Positions 49,543 to 59,103 of a DNA stretch of 64,000 nucleotides are shown piece by piece. Where the stretch lies: the NCBI RefSeq assembly GCF_000423125.1, contig NZ_AUHJ01000002.1, forward strand, positions 1 through 64,000. Reading direction: 5' to 3'. The position numbers were made by a program, and so were the translations under genes. The notes beneath the pieces are model-generated. The model ran no database searches. It was not told where the DNA came from and saw only the letters and a list, made by a program, of their open reading frames with translations. Within the stretch, counting starts at the first letter, position 1; every line of letters begins with the position of its first letter. The stretch comes from Haliea salexigens DSM 19537 (GTDB lineage Bacteria > Pseudomonadota > Gammaproteobacteria > Pseudomonadales > Halieaceae).

Positions 49543-50190
49543 ATGTTGCAGCAAGTAGAAATATTTCAGGGGCTCTCGCGAGAGGAACTGGACGCACTGG
49601 CCAGCAGCAGTACCAGCCGGTCATTTCCGAAGAATACTGTCGTGATCCACGAAAATGATCCGGCGGATTCGCTGTTCGTGATCGAAAGCGGCAAGGTCAA
49701 GGTCTACTGCAGCGACAAGAATGGCAAAGAGTTCATCATGAACACCCAGGGCGCCGGCGATTATTTTGGTGAACTGGCGCTGCTTGATGACTCACTGCGG
49801 TCGGCGTCTGTGCGCACAGTAGAGAAGTGCTCCTTCTGCATCATCTTCAAAGAAGACTTCAACCGCGTGCTTGATGAGCACCCGAGTATTGCGCGCAAGC
49901 TCATCAGCAACCTGGCCCAGCGTGTGCGCAAACTCACCGCCGACGTCAAGAGCCTGGCCCTGCAGGATGTGTATGGCCGCGTCGCCAATGTGCTGATGGA
50001 CCTGTCCGAAGAGCGCGGCGATGGCACCCTGTTCATTCCGGAAAAACTCACCCAGCAGGATATTGCGGATCGGGTGGGGGCTTCACGGGAGATGGTGGCG
50101 CGCATTCTGAAGGACCTCACCATCGGCGAATACATTCGTTTCGAAGGCCGCCACATCATCATCAACACCCGGCTTCCCGCCAAGTACTGA
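49543..50190 (+). CDS. Crp/Fnr-family transcription regulator
   Basis: A 215-aa regulator. The cyclic-nucleotide-binding barrel has DYFGELALLDDSLRSASV, which resembles the cAMP phosphate-binding cassette of CRP (GELALLxxxxRSAxV). The C-terminal winged helix has LTQQDIADRVGASREMVARI. ATG 49543 is chosen; the frame extends upstream to GTG 49492. It is divergent from the cyclase operon, which suggests it reads out that cyclase. It is not Fnr, as no N-terminal cysteine cluster is present. Confidence 0.9.
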   Translation: MLQQVEIFQGLSREELDALASSSTSRSFPKNTVVIHENDPADSLFVIESGKVKVYCSDKNGKEFIMNTQGAGDYFGELALLDDSLRSASVRTVEKCSFCIIFKEDFNRVLDEHPSIARKLISNLAQRVRKLTADVKSLALQDVYGRVANVLMDLSEERGDGTLFIPEKLTQQDIADRVGASREMVARILKDLTIGEYIRFEGRHIIINTRLPAKY

Positions 50191-50201
50191 ACTCGCTGGC
50201 G

Positions 50202-51560
50202 TTACCGCTTCGCGAGTACCTGCAGCCGCAACTCGCCCCGCGCCAGCCGGGCGTCCAGTTGAGAGCCCTCCTGCACCTTGGTTGCATCGCGCACAACAGC
50301 GCCGTGTTCGTCACGCAGAATACTGTAGCCACGGCTCAGGGTGGCCAGCGGGCTGACTGAATCCAGCAATTGGGAGAGGTGGCCGAGGCGTGACGCCGCG
50401 CCGCGCAGCTGCTGGTGCACCCCGCGCTGCAGCCGCTGCTCCAGCTGCGTCACCTGATTATTCAATGTGTGCAGGCGCGCTTCGGGTGAGCGCGCCCGGA
50501 TGCGGTGCTCCAGCACGGCCAGCCGCCCGTGTTGCTCGCGCAAATGCCCGCGTTGGGCCCGCAGCAGGCGCTGTTCCACCTCGTCCAGCCGTTGCGCTTG
50601 TTCACGCAGCAGCTGGCCCGGGTGGCGCAGGCGCTGCCGCAGGTGATGCAGGTCGCGCTCGGCCCGCTCCAGGCGCAGGCGCATGCGCCCGGCCATGGCT
50701 TGTTCCAGTCGATCCAGCAGCGCGGCGCGCTCGCGCTGGTCGGGGCTCAACAGCTCCGCCGCGGCAGAGGGTGTGGGGGCGCGCTGGTCCGCCACCATAT
50801 CGGCGATGCTGATATCGACTTCGTGGCCCACTGCGCTCACCACGGGCAGCGCGCTGGCGGCAATGGCCCGCGCAACCACTTCTTCATTGAATGCCCACAG
50901 ATCCTCCAGCGAACCGCCGCCGCGGGTCACCAGCAGGGCGTCGAAGTGCGCCTCGCCCGCCGCCTGCCAGCGATTGGCGCGCGCCAGGGCGGCGGCAATC
51001 TCACCGGCCGCGGCCTCTCCCTGCACCGCCACCGGCAGCAGCAGAACCCGCATACCGGGGCAGCGCCGTCGCAGCACGGTGAGCACGTCGTGAATGGCGG
51101 CGCCGGTGGCCGAGGTAATCACGCCCAGCGTGCGTACCTCTTCGGGCAGGGCACGCTTGCGTTCTGCCGCAAACAATCCTTCGGCCTGCAGCTTATCGCG
51201 CAGGCGCTCGAATGCCGCCTGCAGCGCGCCTGCTCCCGCGTGCTCCAGGTGCTCCACAATCAGCTGGAATTCGCCGCGACCCTCATACAGCGAAACCCTG
51301 CAGCGCAGCCGGATGGCCATACCATTGGCGGGTTTTACCCGCATGTGCTGGTTGCGATTGCGGAACATGGCGCAGCGCACCTGGGCGCCGCTGTCCTTGA
51401 GGGAGAAATACCAGTGGCCTGAGGAGGGGGCGGCGAAATTGCTGATTTCGCCTTCAACCCACACGTAGTCAAAGTGGCTTTCCAGCAGGCGCCGCGCTTC
51501 CCGGTTCAGCTGGCCAACGGTCAGCGTGGGCGGATTGCCGGAAGTAGGGTGTTGCAGCAC
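50202..51560 (-). CDS. xseA: Exonuclease VII large subunit
   Basis: A 452-aa nuclease subunit that degrades single-stranded DNA with XseB. The N-terminal OB fold ([35 protein letters not shown]), the catalytic core with [15 protein letters not shown] and VSAVGHEVD, and a long C-terminal coiled coil rich in Arg/Leu are present. I choose GTG 51560; the open frame runs on to 52268 but that part is antisense to guaB. It is divergent from guaB. Confidence 0.94.
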   Translation of the reverse strand: MLQHPTSGNPPTLTVGQLNREARRLLESHFDYVWVEGEISNFAAPSSGHWYFSLKDSGAQVRCAMFRNRNQHMRVKPANGMAIRLRCRVSLYEGRGEFQLIVEHLEHAGAGALQAAFERLRDKLQAEGLFAAERKRALPEEVRTLGVITSATGAAIHDVLTVLRRRCPGMRVLLLPVAVQGEAAAGEIAAALARANRWQAAGEAHFDALLVTRGGGSLEDLWAFNEEVVARAIAASALPVVSAVGHEVDISIADMVADQRAPTPSAAAELLSPDQRERAALLDRLEQAMAGRMRLRLERAERDLHHLRQRLRHPGQLLREQAQRLDEVEQRLLRAQRGHLREQHGRLAVLEHRIRARSPEARLHTLNNQVTQLEQRLQRGVHQQLRGAASRLGHLSQLLDSVSPLATLSRGYSILRDEHGAVVRDATKVQEGSQLDARLARGELRLQVLAKR

Positions 51561-51569
51561 GGACTTTGG

Positions 51570-51599
51570 TTTACCTGTAGTGGCCAGAAGATTTATAAT
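51570..51599 (+). promoter_or_regulatory. Probable guaB promoter
   Basis: A perfect TATAAT (51594-51599) is preceded after 18 bp by TTTACC (51570-51575). Transcription would start near 51606, giving a 30-base leader to guaB. It lies between the divergent xseA and guaB. Confidence 0.55.
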
Positions 51600-51636
51600 T
51601 GCATGTTTAGCTGCTACCCGCCAGCCGGAGATTCCC

Positions 51637-53106
51637 ATGTTGCGTATCGCCCAGGAAGCCCTCACTTTCGATGACGTATTGCTGCTGCCCGGGTACTCCG
51701 ATGTCATCCCCAGTGATGTGTCGTTGCGTACCCGGCTCACCCGCGGCATCGAGCTGAATATACCGCTGGTGTCGGCGGCCATGGACACAGTGACCGAAGC
51801 GCGCCTGGCCATTGCCCTGGCGCAGGAAGGCGGCATCGGCATTATCCACAAGAGTATGACTATTGCGGAGCAGGCCGAGCAGGTGCGCCGCGTGAAGAAG
51901 TTCGAGAGCGGCGTGGTCAAGGATCCTATCACCATCCAGCAGAACGCCTCGCTGGCGGAGCTGCGGGAGCTGACCAACGCGCACGGCTTCTCCGGGGTAC
52001 CCGTGCTCAATGGCAAGGACCTTGTGGGTATCGTGACGCGCCGAGATACCCGCTTCGAGTCCGACCCCACCAAATCGGTGTCCGAGCTGATGACGCCCAA
52101 GGACAAACTGGTCACGGTTCGCGAGGGGGCCAGCTCCGAACAGGTCCAGCGCCTGCTGCACCACCACCGTATCGAGAAGATTCTCGTGGTCAACGAGCAC
52201 TTTGACCTGCGTGGCATGATCACGGTCAAGGATTTCGACAAGGCCGAGAGCTTCCCCATGGCCTGCAAGGACTCCTACGGGCAATTGCGGGTCGGCGCCT
52301 CCGTGGGTACCAGCCCCGATACCGGCGATCGCGTTGCGGCGTTGATGCGGGCGGGGGTTGATGTGTTGGTGGTGGACACCGCGCACGGCCATTCGCACAA
52401 CGTGATCGAGCGCGTGCGCCAGATCAAGGCCGATTACCCGTCGGTGCAGGTGATTGGTGGCAATATCGCCACTGCCGCCGCCGCGCTGGCACTCGCGCAG
52501 GCAGGTGCCGACGGGGTGAAGGTGGGCATCGGCCCGGGCTCCATTTGCACCACGCGCATTGTGACCGGCACCGGGGTGCCGCAAATCAGCGCCATTTCCA
52601 ATGTGGTTGCGGCACTGGCGGAGCACGATGTGCCTGTGATTGCCGATGGCGGTATCCGGTTCTCTGGCGACATCGCCAAAGCGCTGGTGGCCGGTGCCCA
52701 CGCGGTGATGATGGGCAGCATGTTCGCCGGCACGGAAGAGGCGCCGGGTGAGGTGGAGCTTTACCAGGGGCGTACGTACAAGGCGTACCGCGGCATGGGC
52801 TCACTGGGCGCCATGTCGCGCACCCAGGGGTCCTCCGACCGCTACTTCCAGGATGCCGGCAAAGGTGCGGAGAAGCTCGTGCCGGAAGGTATCGAGGGCC
52901 GCGTACCCTACAAGGGCCCGGTGTCCGCGATTATTCACCAGTTGATGGGCGGTGTGCGTTCCGCCATGGGCTACACCGGCAGCCCCACCATCGACGACAT
53001 GCGCACCCGCCCCGAGTTTGTGCGGGTGACTGCCGCAGGCATGTCGGAAAGCCACGTGCACGACGTCTCGATCACCAAGGAAGCGCCGAATTACCCGGTG
53101 CGCTAG
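51637..53106 (+). CDS. guaB: IMP dehydrogenase
   Basis: A 489-aa enzyme of GMP synthesis that oxidises IMP to XMP with NAD. The TIM barrel is interrupted by two CBS domains at about residues 93-205. The active-site loop [20 protein letters not shown] holds the catalytic cysteine, and the flap is [13 protein letters not shown] 51637 gives the usual start ([20 protein letters not shown]). guaA follows after 12 bp. Confidence 0.98.
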   Translation: MLRIAQEALTFDDVLLLPGYSDVIPSDVSLRTRLTRGIELNIPLVSAAMDTVTEARLAIALAQEGGIGIIHKSMTIAEQAEQVRRVKKFESGVVKDPITIQQNASLAELRELTNAHGFSGVPVLNGKDLVGIVTRRDTRFESDPTKSVSELMTPKDKLVTVREGASSEQVQRLLHHHRIEKILVVNEHFDLRGMITVKDFDKAESFPMACKDSYGQLRVGASVGTSPDTGDRVAALMRAGVDVLVVDTAHGHSHNVIERVRQIKADYPSVQVIGGNIATAAAALALAQAGADGVKVGIGPGSICTTRIVTGTGVPQISAISNVVAALAEHDVPVIADGGIRFSGDIAKALVAGAHAVMMGSMFAGTEEAPGEVELYQGRTYKAYRGMGSLGAMSRTQGSSDRYFQDAGKGAEKLVPEGIEGRVPYKGPVSAIIHQLMGGVRSAMGYTGSPTIDDMRTRPEFVRVTAAGMSESHVHDVSITKEAPNYPVR

Positions 53107-53118
53107 GGCCCAACCGCA

Positions 53119-54696
53119 ATGACAGCAGATATTCACGCCAGCCGGATCCTCATCCTGGATTTCGGGTCCCAGTACACCCAGCTGATTGCGCGTCGCGTGC
53201 GGGAGGTGGGTGTATACAGCGAAATCCGCGCCTTCGACATGAGCGAAAGCGAGATCCGCGAGTTTGCGCCCAGCGGCGTCATCCTGTCCGGCGGCCCGGA
53301 ATCGGTGCCCTCCCCGGGCTCGCCGCGGGCGCCGGCATGCGTGTTCGAGCTGGGTGTGCCGGTGTTGGGCATCTGCTACGGCATGCAGACCATGGCCGAG
53401 CAGTTTGGCGGGCAGGTGAGCGCCTCGCCGACCAGTGAGTTTGGCTACGCACAGATTCGCCTGGTGACCCAGGCAGGCCTGTTTCACGACATCCGGGATC
53501 ACTTCGACAGCGCCGGTAACAGCCTGCTGGATGTGTGGATGAGCCACGGCGACAAGGTCATTGAGTTACCACCGGACTTCGAACTGGTGGCGGCCACCGA
53601 CAGTTGCCCGATTGCCGGCATGGCACACCGCAGCAAGCCGTTCTACGGCATCCAATTTCACCCGGAAGTGACCCATACCCTGCAGGGCAAGCGCATATTC
53701 GAGCACTTCGTGCTGGAGCTGTGTGGTTGCGCAGCGCTGTGGACGCCGGCCAATATTGTCGATGATGCGATCGCGCGCGTGCGGGATACCGTGGGCAGTG
53801 GCAAGGTACTGCTGGGCCTGTCGGGTGGTGTGGATTCCTCGGTCGTGGCGGCGCTGTTGCACCGCGCCATCGGCGACCAGTTAACCTGTGTGTTTGTCGA
53901 CAATGGTCTCCTGCGCCTGAACGAAGGCGACCAGGTTATGGAGATGTTTGCGCGCAACATGGGCGTGAAAGTCATCCGCGTGAATGCGGAGGACCTGTTC
54001 CTCGGCAAGCTTGCCGGCGAGGCGGATCCGGAGGCCAAGCGCAAGATCATCGGTAACACCTTTATCGAGGTGTTCGACGATGAGGCTACCAAGCTCAAGG
54101 ATGTGAACTGGCTGGCCCAGGGCACTATCTACCCAGACGTGATTGAATCTGCCGGTGCGAAAACCGGTAAGGCTCATGTGATCAAGTCACACCACAACGT
54201 AGGTGGCCTTCCGGACGACATGGCGATGGAGCTGGTGGAGCCCCTGCGTGAGTTGTTCAAGGATGAAGTGCGACGCATTGGCTTGGAACTAGGCCTGCCT
54301 TACGACATGGTCTACCGTCACCCCTTCCCGGGCCCCGGCCTCGGCGTGCGGATTCTGGGCGAAGTGAAAAAGGAATACGCCGAGCTGCTGCGCCGCGCCG
54401 ATGCCATTTTTATTGAAGAGCTGCACCGCGCGGACTGGTACCACAAAACCAGCCAGGCCTTTGCCGTGTTCCTGCCGGTGAAATCCGTGGGCGTGGTGGG
54501 GGATGGTCGCCGCTATGAATGGGTGATTGCCCTGCGTGCAGTGGAAACCGTGGATTTCATGACAGCGCGCTGGGCGCATTTGCCCTATGAGTTGCTGGAG
54601 ACCGTGTCCAACCGGATTATCAATGAGATATCCGGGGTTTCGCGGGTGACCTACGATGTGAGCAGCAAGCCGCCGGCGACGATTGAGTGGGAGTGA
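53119..54696 (+). CDS. guaA: GMP synthase (glutamine-hydrolysing)
   Basis: A 525-aa enzyme that aminates XMP to GMP. The glutamine amidotransferase half has the nucleophile in GICYGMQ with partners in FHPE; the ATP-pyrophosphatase half has SGGVDSS; the C-terminal dimerisation domain ends PPATIEWE. The last codons are duplicated near 60716, which marks the 3' end as an integration site. Confidence 0.98.
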   Translation: MTADIHASRILILDFGSQYTQLIARRVREVGVYSEIRAFDMSESEIREFAPSGVILSGGPESVPSPGSPRAPACVFELGVPVLGICYGMQTMAEQFGGQVSASPTSEFGYAQIRLVTQAGLFHDIRDHFDSAGNSLLDVWMSHGDKVIELPPDFELVAATDSCPIAGMAHRSKPFYGIQFHPEVTHTLQGKRIFEHFVLELCGCAALWTPANIVDDAIARVRDTVGSGKVLLGLSGGVDSSVVAALLHRAIGDQLTCVFVDNGLLRLNEGDQVMEMFARNMGVKVIRVNAEDLFLGKLAGEADPEAKRKIIGNTFIEVFDDEATKLKDVNWLAQGTIYPDVIESAGAKTGKAHVIKSHHNVGGLPDDMAMELVEPLRELFKDEVRRIGLELGLPYDMVYRHPFPGPGLGVRILGEVKKEYAELLRRADAIFIEELHRADWYHKTSQAFAVFLPVKSVGVVGDGRRYEWVIALRAVETVDFMTARWAHLPYELLETVSNRIINEISGVSRVTYDVSSKPPATIEWE

Positions 54697-54755
54697 CCGG
54701 CACGTAAAGGCAATGTCTGGCACTGGTTGGCATCTGCGGGTAGAGAGTTCACCTG
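54682..54755 (+). repeat. Direct repeat copy A covering guaA 3' end
   Basis: The repeat starts in the last four codons of guaA (GAGTGGGAG at 54685-54693) and runs through ACCGGCA and the 15-bp block AATGTCTGGCACTGG (54712-54726) to TTCACCT. A diverged copy lies at 60716-60785. It fits one end of an island inserted at guaA. Confidence 0.7.
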
Positions 54756-54834
54756 TTTGCCAGATCAGCTCGCCATCGGTTGCGCGTTGCGAGGCAGCAA
54801 TTGACGCTGTAATAGCTTTTGGTTTTCTTGCCTT

Positions 54835-55057
54835 TTATACCAAGTCATCTATGCTGACTTTCAGCACATTGGCATTAGCTCTATATGCATCTACGCGATC
54901 TTCACGCTTGGCCGGTCTCAATCTACGCGATGTACGGCTGTGACAGCCCTGTAGCATCATCCAGCATTTCAGCCTTTTCGATTAATGCCCGGTAGTCGGC
55001 AATTGGTGCCTCTGCATACTCAGGCACGCCATTGCTCTCAATGATTTGTATGCTCAT
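54835..55057 (-). pseudogene. Xre-family antitoxin pseudogene
   Basis: Read on the minus strand from ATG 55057, with GGAGG nine bases upstream, the protein begins MSIQIIESNGVPEYAEAPIA, typical of the N-terminus of an Xre-type antitoxin. After EMLDDA it jumps to the second helix of a helix-turn-helix (LSQPYIA), indicating an internal deletion. A TAG (54925-54923) interrupts what should be LSQPYIAQIETG, and a frameshift follows before REDRVDAYRANANVLKVSID, which reads to TAA 54837. All three lesions show the gene is dead. Confidence 0.75.
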
Positions 55058-55131
55058 TTGTAGATACCTCCAAGTGGGTCAACATCCAACACAAGAACCG
55101 TGACCTGCTCGCTTTCAATTCGGTTATTGAG
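55054..55131 (-). pseudogene. RelE/ParE-type toxin 3' fragment
   Basis: Read on the minus strand the last 25 codons are NRIESEQVTVLVLDVDPLG plus GIYK, the final two beta strands and tail of a RelE-superfamily toxin. The TGA shares ATGA with the antitoxin start at 55057. No toxin sequence is visible further upstream; esterase-region DNA begins there, so the toxin's 5' part was lost. Confidence 0.6.
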
Positions 55132-55216
55132 TGATTTGGGAACCGAGTCTTTTCTCGCCAACACCGCCCCCGGCAAATGCGCTATGCTGAGACGATGGCA
55201 CCCCGGGGGAGCAGTC

Positions 55217-56401
55217 ATGGAAACAGGCAAGACCCTGCGCGGCGGCGCCCATCTGGTATTTGATGCCGTCGACGGCGTTACCCATATCGTCGAGGGCATG
55301 TACCGCAACATCGCCGCTGGGGCATGGCCCCTGGGCGAGGCCCCGGAGGGCTCCGCGCCGGGGATTGCCGGTTTTGTGCATCGCGCCATCCGCAAGGTCA
55401 ACGGGGTCTCCCGCAGCGGCCTCGATATCGCCTTGCGACGGTTTTCGTCGCAGCTGGACAGCCTGGCACCGCCGGGTCCCAACCGCGAGGCGATCATCGC
55501 CGCGCTGAATGGTGTCTGCGGCGATCACCTGGCGCGAACCGGCAATCCGCTGGCCATTCCAATGCGGTTGCGGGTCGGCCTGCCCGGGCAGGGCGACTGC
55601 AGCGGAAAACCGGGCGGTCGGCTGCTGATCGCCGTCCACGGCCTGAGCATGAACGACCGGGAGTGGACCTGGCAGAATCACAACCACATTGAGACCCTGG
55701 CCCGCCAGCAGGGCTTCACCCCGGTCTATGTCACCTACAACTCGGGGAAACATATTTCTTGGAACGGGCGGGAGCTGTCCGCGGCGCTCGCCGCATTGGT
55801 GGCCAGCTGGCCCGGACCGGTGCAGTCCATTACCTTCGTGGGTTTCAGCATGGGCGGGCTGGTGGCGCGCAGTGCCATGCACGTGGCGCAAGAGGAAGCA
55901 CAGGGCTGGCTGGAACGGGTCGACAAGGCCGTGTACATCGGCACACCGCACCATGGCGCGGTGATGGAACGGGGTGGTTTCTGGCTGCAGAAAATACTCA
56001 CCTACAGCCCCTATACCGCGCCATTTGCGCTACTTGGCAGAATTCGTAGCGACGGCATTACCGATCTGCGTCACGGCAACCTGCGCGACGACGACTGGCA
56101 ACATCACGACGCACACAGCGACAACGCCGACTACCGGGTCCCCACGCCGCTGCCGCGGAACATCGAGCACTTTGCCATCGCCGCAACCCTGTCAAAAAAA
56201 TCCGGGGAGCGAGCTGGCCGATTGCTGGGCGACGGCCTCGTACATCCCTCGAGCGCAACGGGGAGGCACGGCAACCCACAGTACGATCTTGCCCTGGAAC
56301 CCGACCACACGCAGATTCTCTATGACCTCAGTCACCTGGCAATGCTGCGCGATCCACGGGTCACGGACCAGCTGACGGCATGGCTGGGCAAGGTGCACTA
56401 G
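55217..56401 (+). CDS. Alpha/beta-hydrolase, lipase/esterase-like
   Basis: A 394-aa protein. ATG 55217 follows GGGGAG by seven bases. The first 130 residues are a helical region of unknown role. The hydrolase core has the oxyanion region LIAVHGLSMNDREW, the nucleophile elbow GFSMGGLVA and GTPHHGAVMER, which resemble PGAP1/triacylglycerol lipase-like enzymes. The acid and His would be near D and H in LEPDHTQILYDLSHL. No signal peptide is seen, so it is probably cytosolic or membrane-associated. It lies just inside the guaA-linked island. Confidence 0.8.
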   Translation: METGKTLRGGAHLVFDAVDGVTHIVEGMYRNIAAGAWPLGEAPEGSAPGIAGFVHRAIRKVNGVSRSGLDIALRRFSSQLDSLAPPGPNREAIIAALNGVCGDHLARTGNPLAIPMRLRVGLPGQGDCSGKPGGRLLIAVHGLSMNDREWTWQNHNHIETLARQQGFTPVYVTYNSGKHISWNGRELSAALAALVASWPGPVQSITFVGFSMGGLVARSAMHVAQEEAQGWLERVDKAVYIGTPHHGAVMERGGFWLQKILTYSPYTAPFALLGRIRSDGITDLRHGNLRDDDWQHHDAHSDNADYRVPTPLPRNIEHFAIAATLSKKSGERAGRLLGDGLVHPSSATGRHGNPQYDLALEPDHTQILYDLSHLAMLRDPRVTDQLTAWLGKVH

Positions 56402-56583
56402 CGTCCTGCCCCCGACCAGAGCACGGCGTGCGGTGAAAACACCAATGGACACTGAGAATCAGGTCCGGATTCGCTGCCTGCTGCCCCTCGATAGGGGTCT
56501 GGCGCTATTTCTGGCAGCGTGATTGCCTGACCGTCATTTACTTGGCACTCTATATCCATTGGTAACTGGCGCAAGGGGGGGCC

Positions 56584-57543
56584 ATGCTTCAGCGTATCAA
56601 GCACTTCATGAACACAGTGTCCACCAACTGGTCCGGCGATCCTGCGGCTCGGGGAGCGGCAAAGATGACCGCCGGCGCAGTCCTGGTCGCCGAGGGGCTG
56701 TTCGGCACCATCCGCGGCGTGACCGATGGCCGCAATGGCAAAAAGGGCGGGCTGTTCGGCGGCATTTTCGGCGTTGTCTTCGGGCTCATGTTCATGGGCG
56801 CCGGCAACCTGACGGCACCGGATGAATTGACCGATGGGGTGGAAACGCAAGGCACCATTGTCGAGGTGGAAGAGGGCCGAAACAGCGACGGCGAGACGAT
56901 GTATGCGCCTCGCTACCGCTATACCGTGGATGGGCAGGAATACCAGTTCACCTCGTCGGTACGCTCCAGCGGCCGCCCCACCATCGGCAAATCGGTGGAC
57001 ATCCTCTATTCCGCAAGCAATCCTGCCAATGCCTATCGTACCGACGGAATCGACGGCAAGTTTCACCTGATATTCGTTGGCGCAGGGGGCATGGTGGTAC
57101 TGTTGTCACTGTTCAGTCTGCTGGTGAGTGTGGCGCTGATCGTCTTCGGTGTCTGGCTATTCATCGGCGGCCGGCGCGACCGGCGTGAGGCGGGGGCCAG
57201 CAGCGGATTTTTCTCCGACCTGATCTCTCTGGCGCAGCGTGCGCGCGCAGGGGCAGTGGATATCGAGCAGACCGCAGCCGGCCAAAAAGGCACCGGCCAA
57301 GGCGGGGCGAGCCTGCTTGAAACGGCTTCGGTTGCGACAAATGCCGCGTCGGCTCCGGCTGGAGCCGCGGCGAAGGCCAATGATGCGGCCAGTGTCTCAG
57401 CCGCTCCGCCCGACGCCGCCATGCGGCACAATGCGCCACCACCCACCGCTCCTCCCGAGGGCTGGTATCCCGACCCCGAACAGTCGGGCAGGTTGCGCTG
57501 GTGGGACGGTGTTCAGTGGACAGCGCACAGGAGGGATGCGTAG
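56584..57543 (+). CDS. DUF3592-like membrane protein with C-terminal DUF2510
   Basis: A 319-aa protein. A hydrophobic Gly-rich segment spans about residues 28-75. It is followed by a DUF3592-like beta domain (APRYRYTVDGQEYQF, GKSVDILYSASNPANAYR), a second membrane helix at about 160-195, a long Ala/Gly-rich linker, and a C-terminal DUF2510 module GWYPDPEQSGRLRWWDG. DUF2510 is best known from actinobacterial membrane proteins, so its presence here is unusual. Function unknown. Confidence 0.8.
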   Translation: MLQRIKHFMNTVSTNWSGDPAARGAAKMTAGAVLVAEGLFGTIRGVTDGRNGKKGGLFGGIFGVVFGLMFMGAGNLTAPDELTDGVETQGTIVEVEEGRNSDGETMYAPRYRYTVDGQEYQFTSSVRSSGRPTIGKSVDILYSASNPANAYRTDGIDGKFHLIFVGAGGMVVLLSLFSLLVSVALIVFGVWLFIGGRRDRREAGASSGFFSDLISLAQRARAGAVDIEQTAAGQKGTGQGGASLLETASVATNAASAPAGAAAKANDAASVSAAPPDAAMRHNAPPPTAPPEGWYPDPEQSGRLRWWDGVQWTAHRRDA

Positions 57544-57616
57544 TGCCTCGTTGCGCCCGTTGCCAAGAAGCCGCACTTGGCGTTCAGAAGTTGACATTCC
57601 AACATTCTCCGGCTGA

Positions 57617-57976
57617 CTAGATACTCAAATCAATTCCAAACTGTTTGACTACCTGTGCAAAAAGCCAGAAACAAATAGCTGTAGTTAGTGCGCTGGCCAC
57701 TAAAGCGCCCCAGAATCCGAAGCGCGATAGTAACGACGGAAAGACCAGAAACATAGGGAGCGTAGGAACCACATACCAGAATGTGTACCAGGCGTGGTTG
57801 GAGACTTTCTCAGTTGAGCCGGTTTCGACCTGAAGCCAGATCAGCGCAAGAATGGTGACCAGGGGCAAGGCGGCGACTAGTGCGCCCAGCTTATCACTGC
57901 GTCTCGCGATTTCTGAAACCAGAACAACGACAAATGCTGTCGTTAAATATTTAGTGACCAGCCAGCCCATTCCCAT
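57617..57976 (-). CDS. DUF3147-family small membrane protein
   Basis: A 119-aa protein with four hydrophobic helices. ATG 57976 is chosen; the open frame runs further upstream without family resemblance. The sequence SDKLGALVAALPLVTILALI and HAWYTFWYVVPTLPMFLVFP are typical of DUF3147. Function unknown. Confidence 0.85.
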   Translation of the reverse strand: MGMGWLVTKYLTTAFVVVLVSEIARRSDKLGALVAALPLVTILALIWLQVETGSTEKVSNHAWYTFWYVVPTLPMFLVFPSLLSRFGFWGALVASALTTAICFWLFAQVVKQFGIDLSI

Positions 57977-58267
57977 CGCGTACCCCTGTAATTCCCCCAC
58001 TTTTAACCGTCCGTTTGAGTAGAGGGTTATGCAGCCTGTAGCAGCCGGGCTGGAGGTATCCCTCCGGTTGAATCGCTCAATACAGGCGCAGGTAGATGGC
58101 GCTCGTGAGTGGTGTGGCCAAATGCATGCCCATAAACAAGGGCAGGCTCTCGTTGCCTGGCGACGCCATACTGACTTGACTCCAACATCTGTGGTGCCGA
58201 AGTCTCGTACCATGAAGCAATCAGTGCTGGCCGGGAACATCTATTCTGAGCAATGGAGTACATTTTT
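57977..58267. other. No supported gene
   Basis: A mixed region after the DUF3147 gene. Frames on both strands run open for up to 93 codons but none has a ribosome-binding site or recognisable domain. The tandem heptamers follow at its right end. Confidence 0.5.
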
Positions 58268-58318
58268 GCATCTTGCATCTTGCATCTTGCGCAATACGCA
58301 ATACGCAATACGCAATAT
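58268..58318. repeat. Two adjacent heptanucleotide tandem repeats
   Basis: Three copies of GCATCTT (58268-58288) are followed after GC by four copies of GCAATAC (58291-58318, last base T). The repeats lie just before the dead higB gene. Copy number of such short tandems often varies between strains. Confidence 0.9.
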
Positions 58319-58358
58319 TTCTATACATTAACCGCGAACTCAGAAGGAAAACTGGGAA

Positions 58359-58643
58359 TTGATCAAGAGCATCAGGCACAAAGGGCTGAACAAATTCTTC
58401 AACAGCGGTGGCAACGATACCCGGGGCATTAATTCTGACCATGCGGACAAGTGACGCGACCAGATGGCCGCCTTGGACTCCGCTAAGGACATTGCGGATA
58501 TGGATCTACCGGGGTGGCGCCTGCACCCTTTAAAGGGGAAGGATAAAGGTCGGCACGCTATCTAGGTCAGCGGCAACTGGCGAATGACTTTCGAGTTTGA
58601 GAACGGCGATGCGTTTGTCGTGGATTATGAGGATTATCACTGA
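58359..58643 (+). pseudogene. higB: HigB toxin pseudogene
   Basis: The frame from TTG 58359 encodes a recognisable HigB (RelE superfamily mRNA interferase): IKSIRHKGLNKFFNSG, LDSAKDIADMDLPGWRLHPL and SGNWRMTFEFENGDAFVVDY then EDYH. Two in-frame stops break it, TGA at 58452 and TAG at 58563, and the usual ATG is a TTG. The final TGA overlaps the higA ATG. Since the frame is intact apart from stops, decay is recent. Confidence 0.88.
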
Positions 58644-58999
58644 TGGCTAAAATTACAGTACACCCAGGCGGTTTCATCAAGCGTAACTATATAGATGAGC
58701 TGGGCCTCACGGCCACCGAATTGGCGGATGCGCTGGAAGTGTCAGAGTCCGCCTTGAGCCGTCTGGTTCATGAAAAGATCGACTTGTCGCCGGCCCTGGC
58801 GGTGAAGGTGAGCAAGGTGCTGGGGCGCTCGGCGGAGAGTTGGATGGCGATGCAAACCAATCACACACTGGCAAGATGTCAGGCTGAATTGGAGCAATGG
58901 ACACCGACCAAGCAGGTGACTGCTGAAGGCCTGGTTGCTGTAAAAGGCGGCAAGTCAAAAGCCAGGCGCAAGGCTGCGGCGAAGACAGCGACGGCCTAG
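58643..58999 (+). CDS. higA: HigA antitoxin, Xre family
   Basis: A 118-aa DNA-binding antitoxin. HPGGFIKRNYIDELGLTATE is the standard HigA N-terminus, and the helix-turn-helix (LADALEVSESALSRLVHEKI) is intact. A basic Lys/Ala-rich tail (GGKSKARRKAAAKTATA) is longer than usual. Its toxin partner upstream is inactivated, so it may act now as a repressor or as an anti-addiction factor. Confidence 0.9.
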   Translation: MAKITVHPGGFIKRNYIDELGLTATELADALEVSESALSRLVHEKIDLSPALAVKVSKVLGRSAESWMAMQTNHTLARCQAELEQWTPTKQVTAEGLVAVKGGKSKARRKAAAKTATA

Positions 59000-59011
59000 C
59001 GAACTGCTGTC

Positions 59012-59066
59012 CATGACGAGGCGTAAAATAGCATGGCTCAGGGTTCGAATCCCTCGCTCTCCGCCA
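59012..59066 (+). repeat. Degenerate tRNA-Ser 3' end and 45-bp direct repeat copy 1
   Basis: Bases 59012-59056 are a 45-bp repeat with 44 identities to 60539-60583. From about 59033 the sequence reads as the T arm and acceptor of a tRNA-Ser: AGGG-TTCGAAT-CCCT, then CGCTCTCCGCCA. The T-stem has a mismatch and no 5' half exists, so it is not a tRNA gene. It is an attachment-site remnant of a mobile element. Confidence 0.8.
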
Positions 59067-59103
59067 TACCCCTCTGATTTTATTGAATTAATTTCTTTTT
59101 TCT

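Noticed and set aside
51561-52268. N-terminal extension making a 688-codon minus-strand frame with xseA
   Set aside because: The extra 230 codons are antisense to guaB, have no domain, and XseA homology starts near 51540; GTG 51560 gives the normal length.
58268-58318. CRISPR array
   Set aside because: Units are 7 bp without spacers; no cas genes or direct repeats of CRISPR size anywhere in the window.
59012-59066. Functional tRNA-Ser
   Set aside because: Only the T arm and 3' acceptor are present, with a mismatched T stem; no 5' half or anticodon arm.
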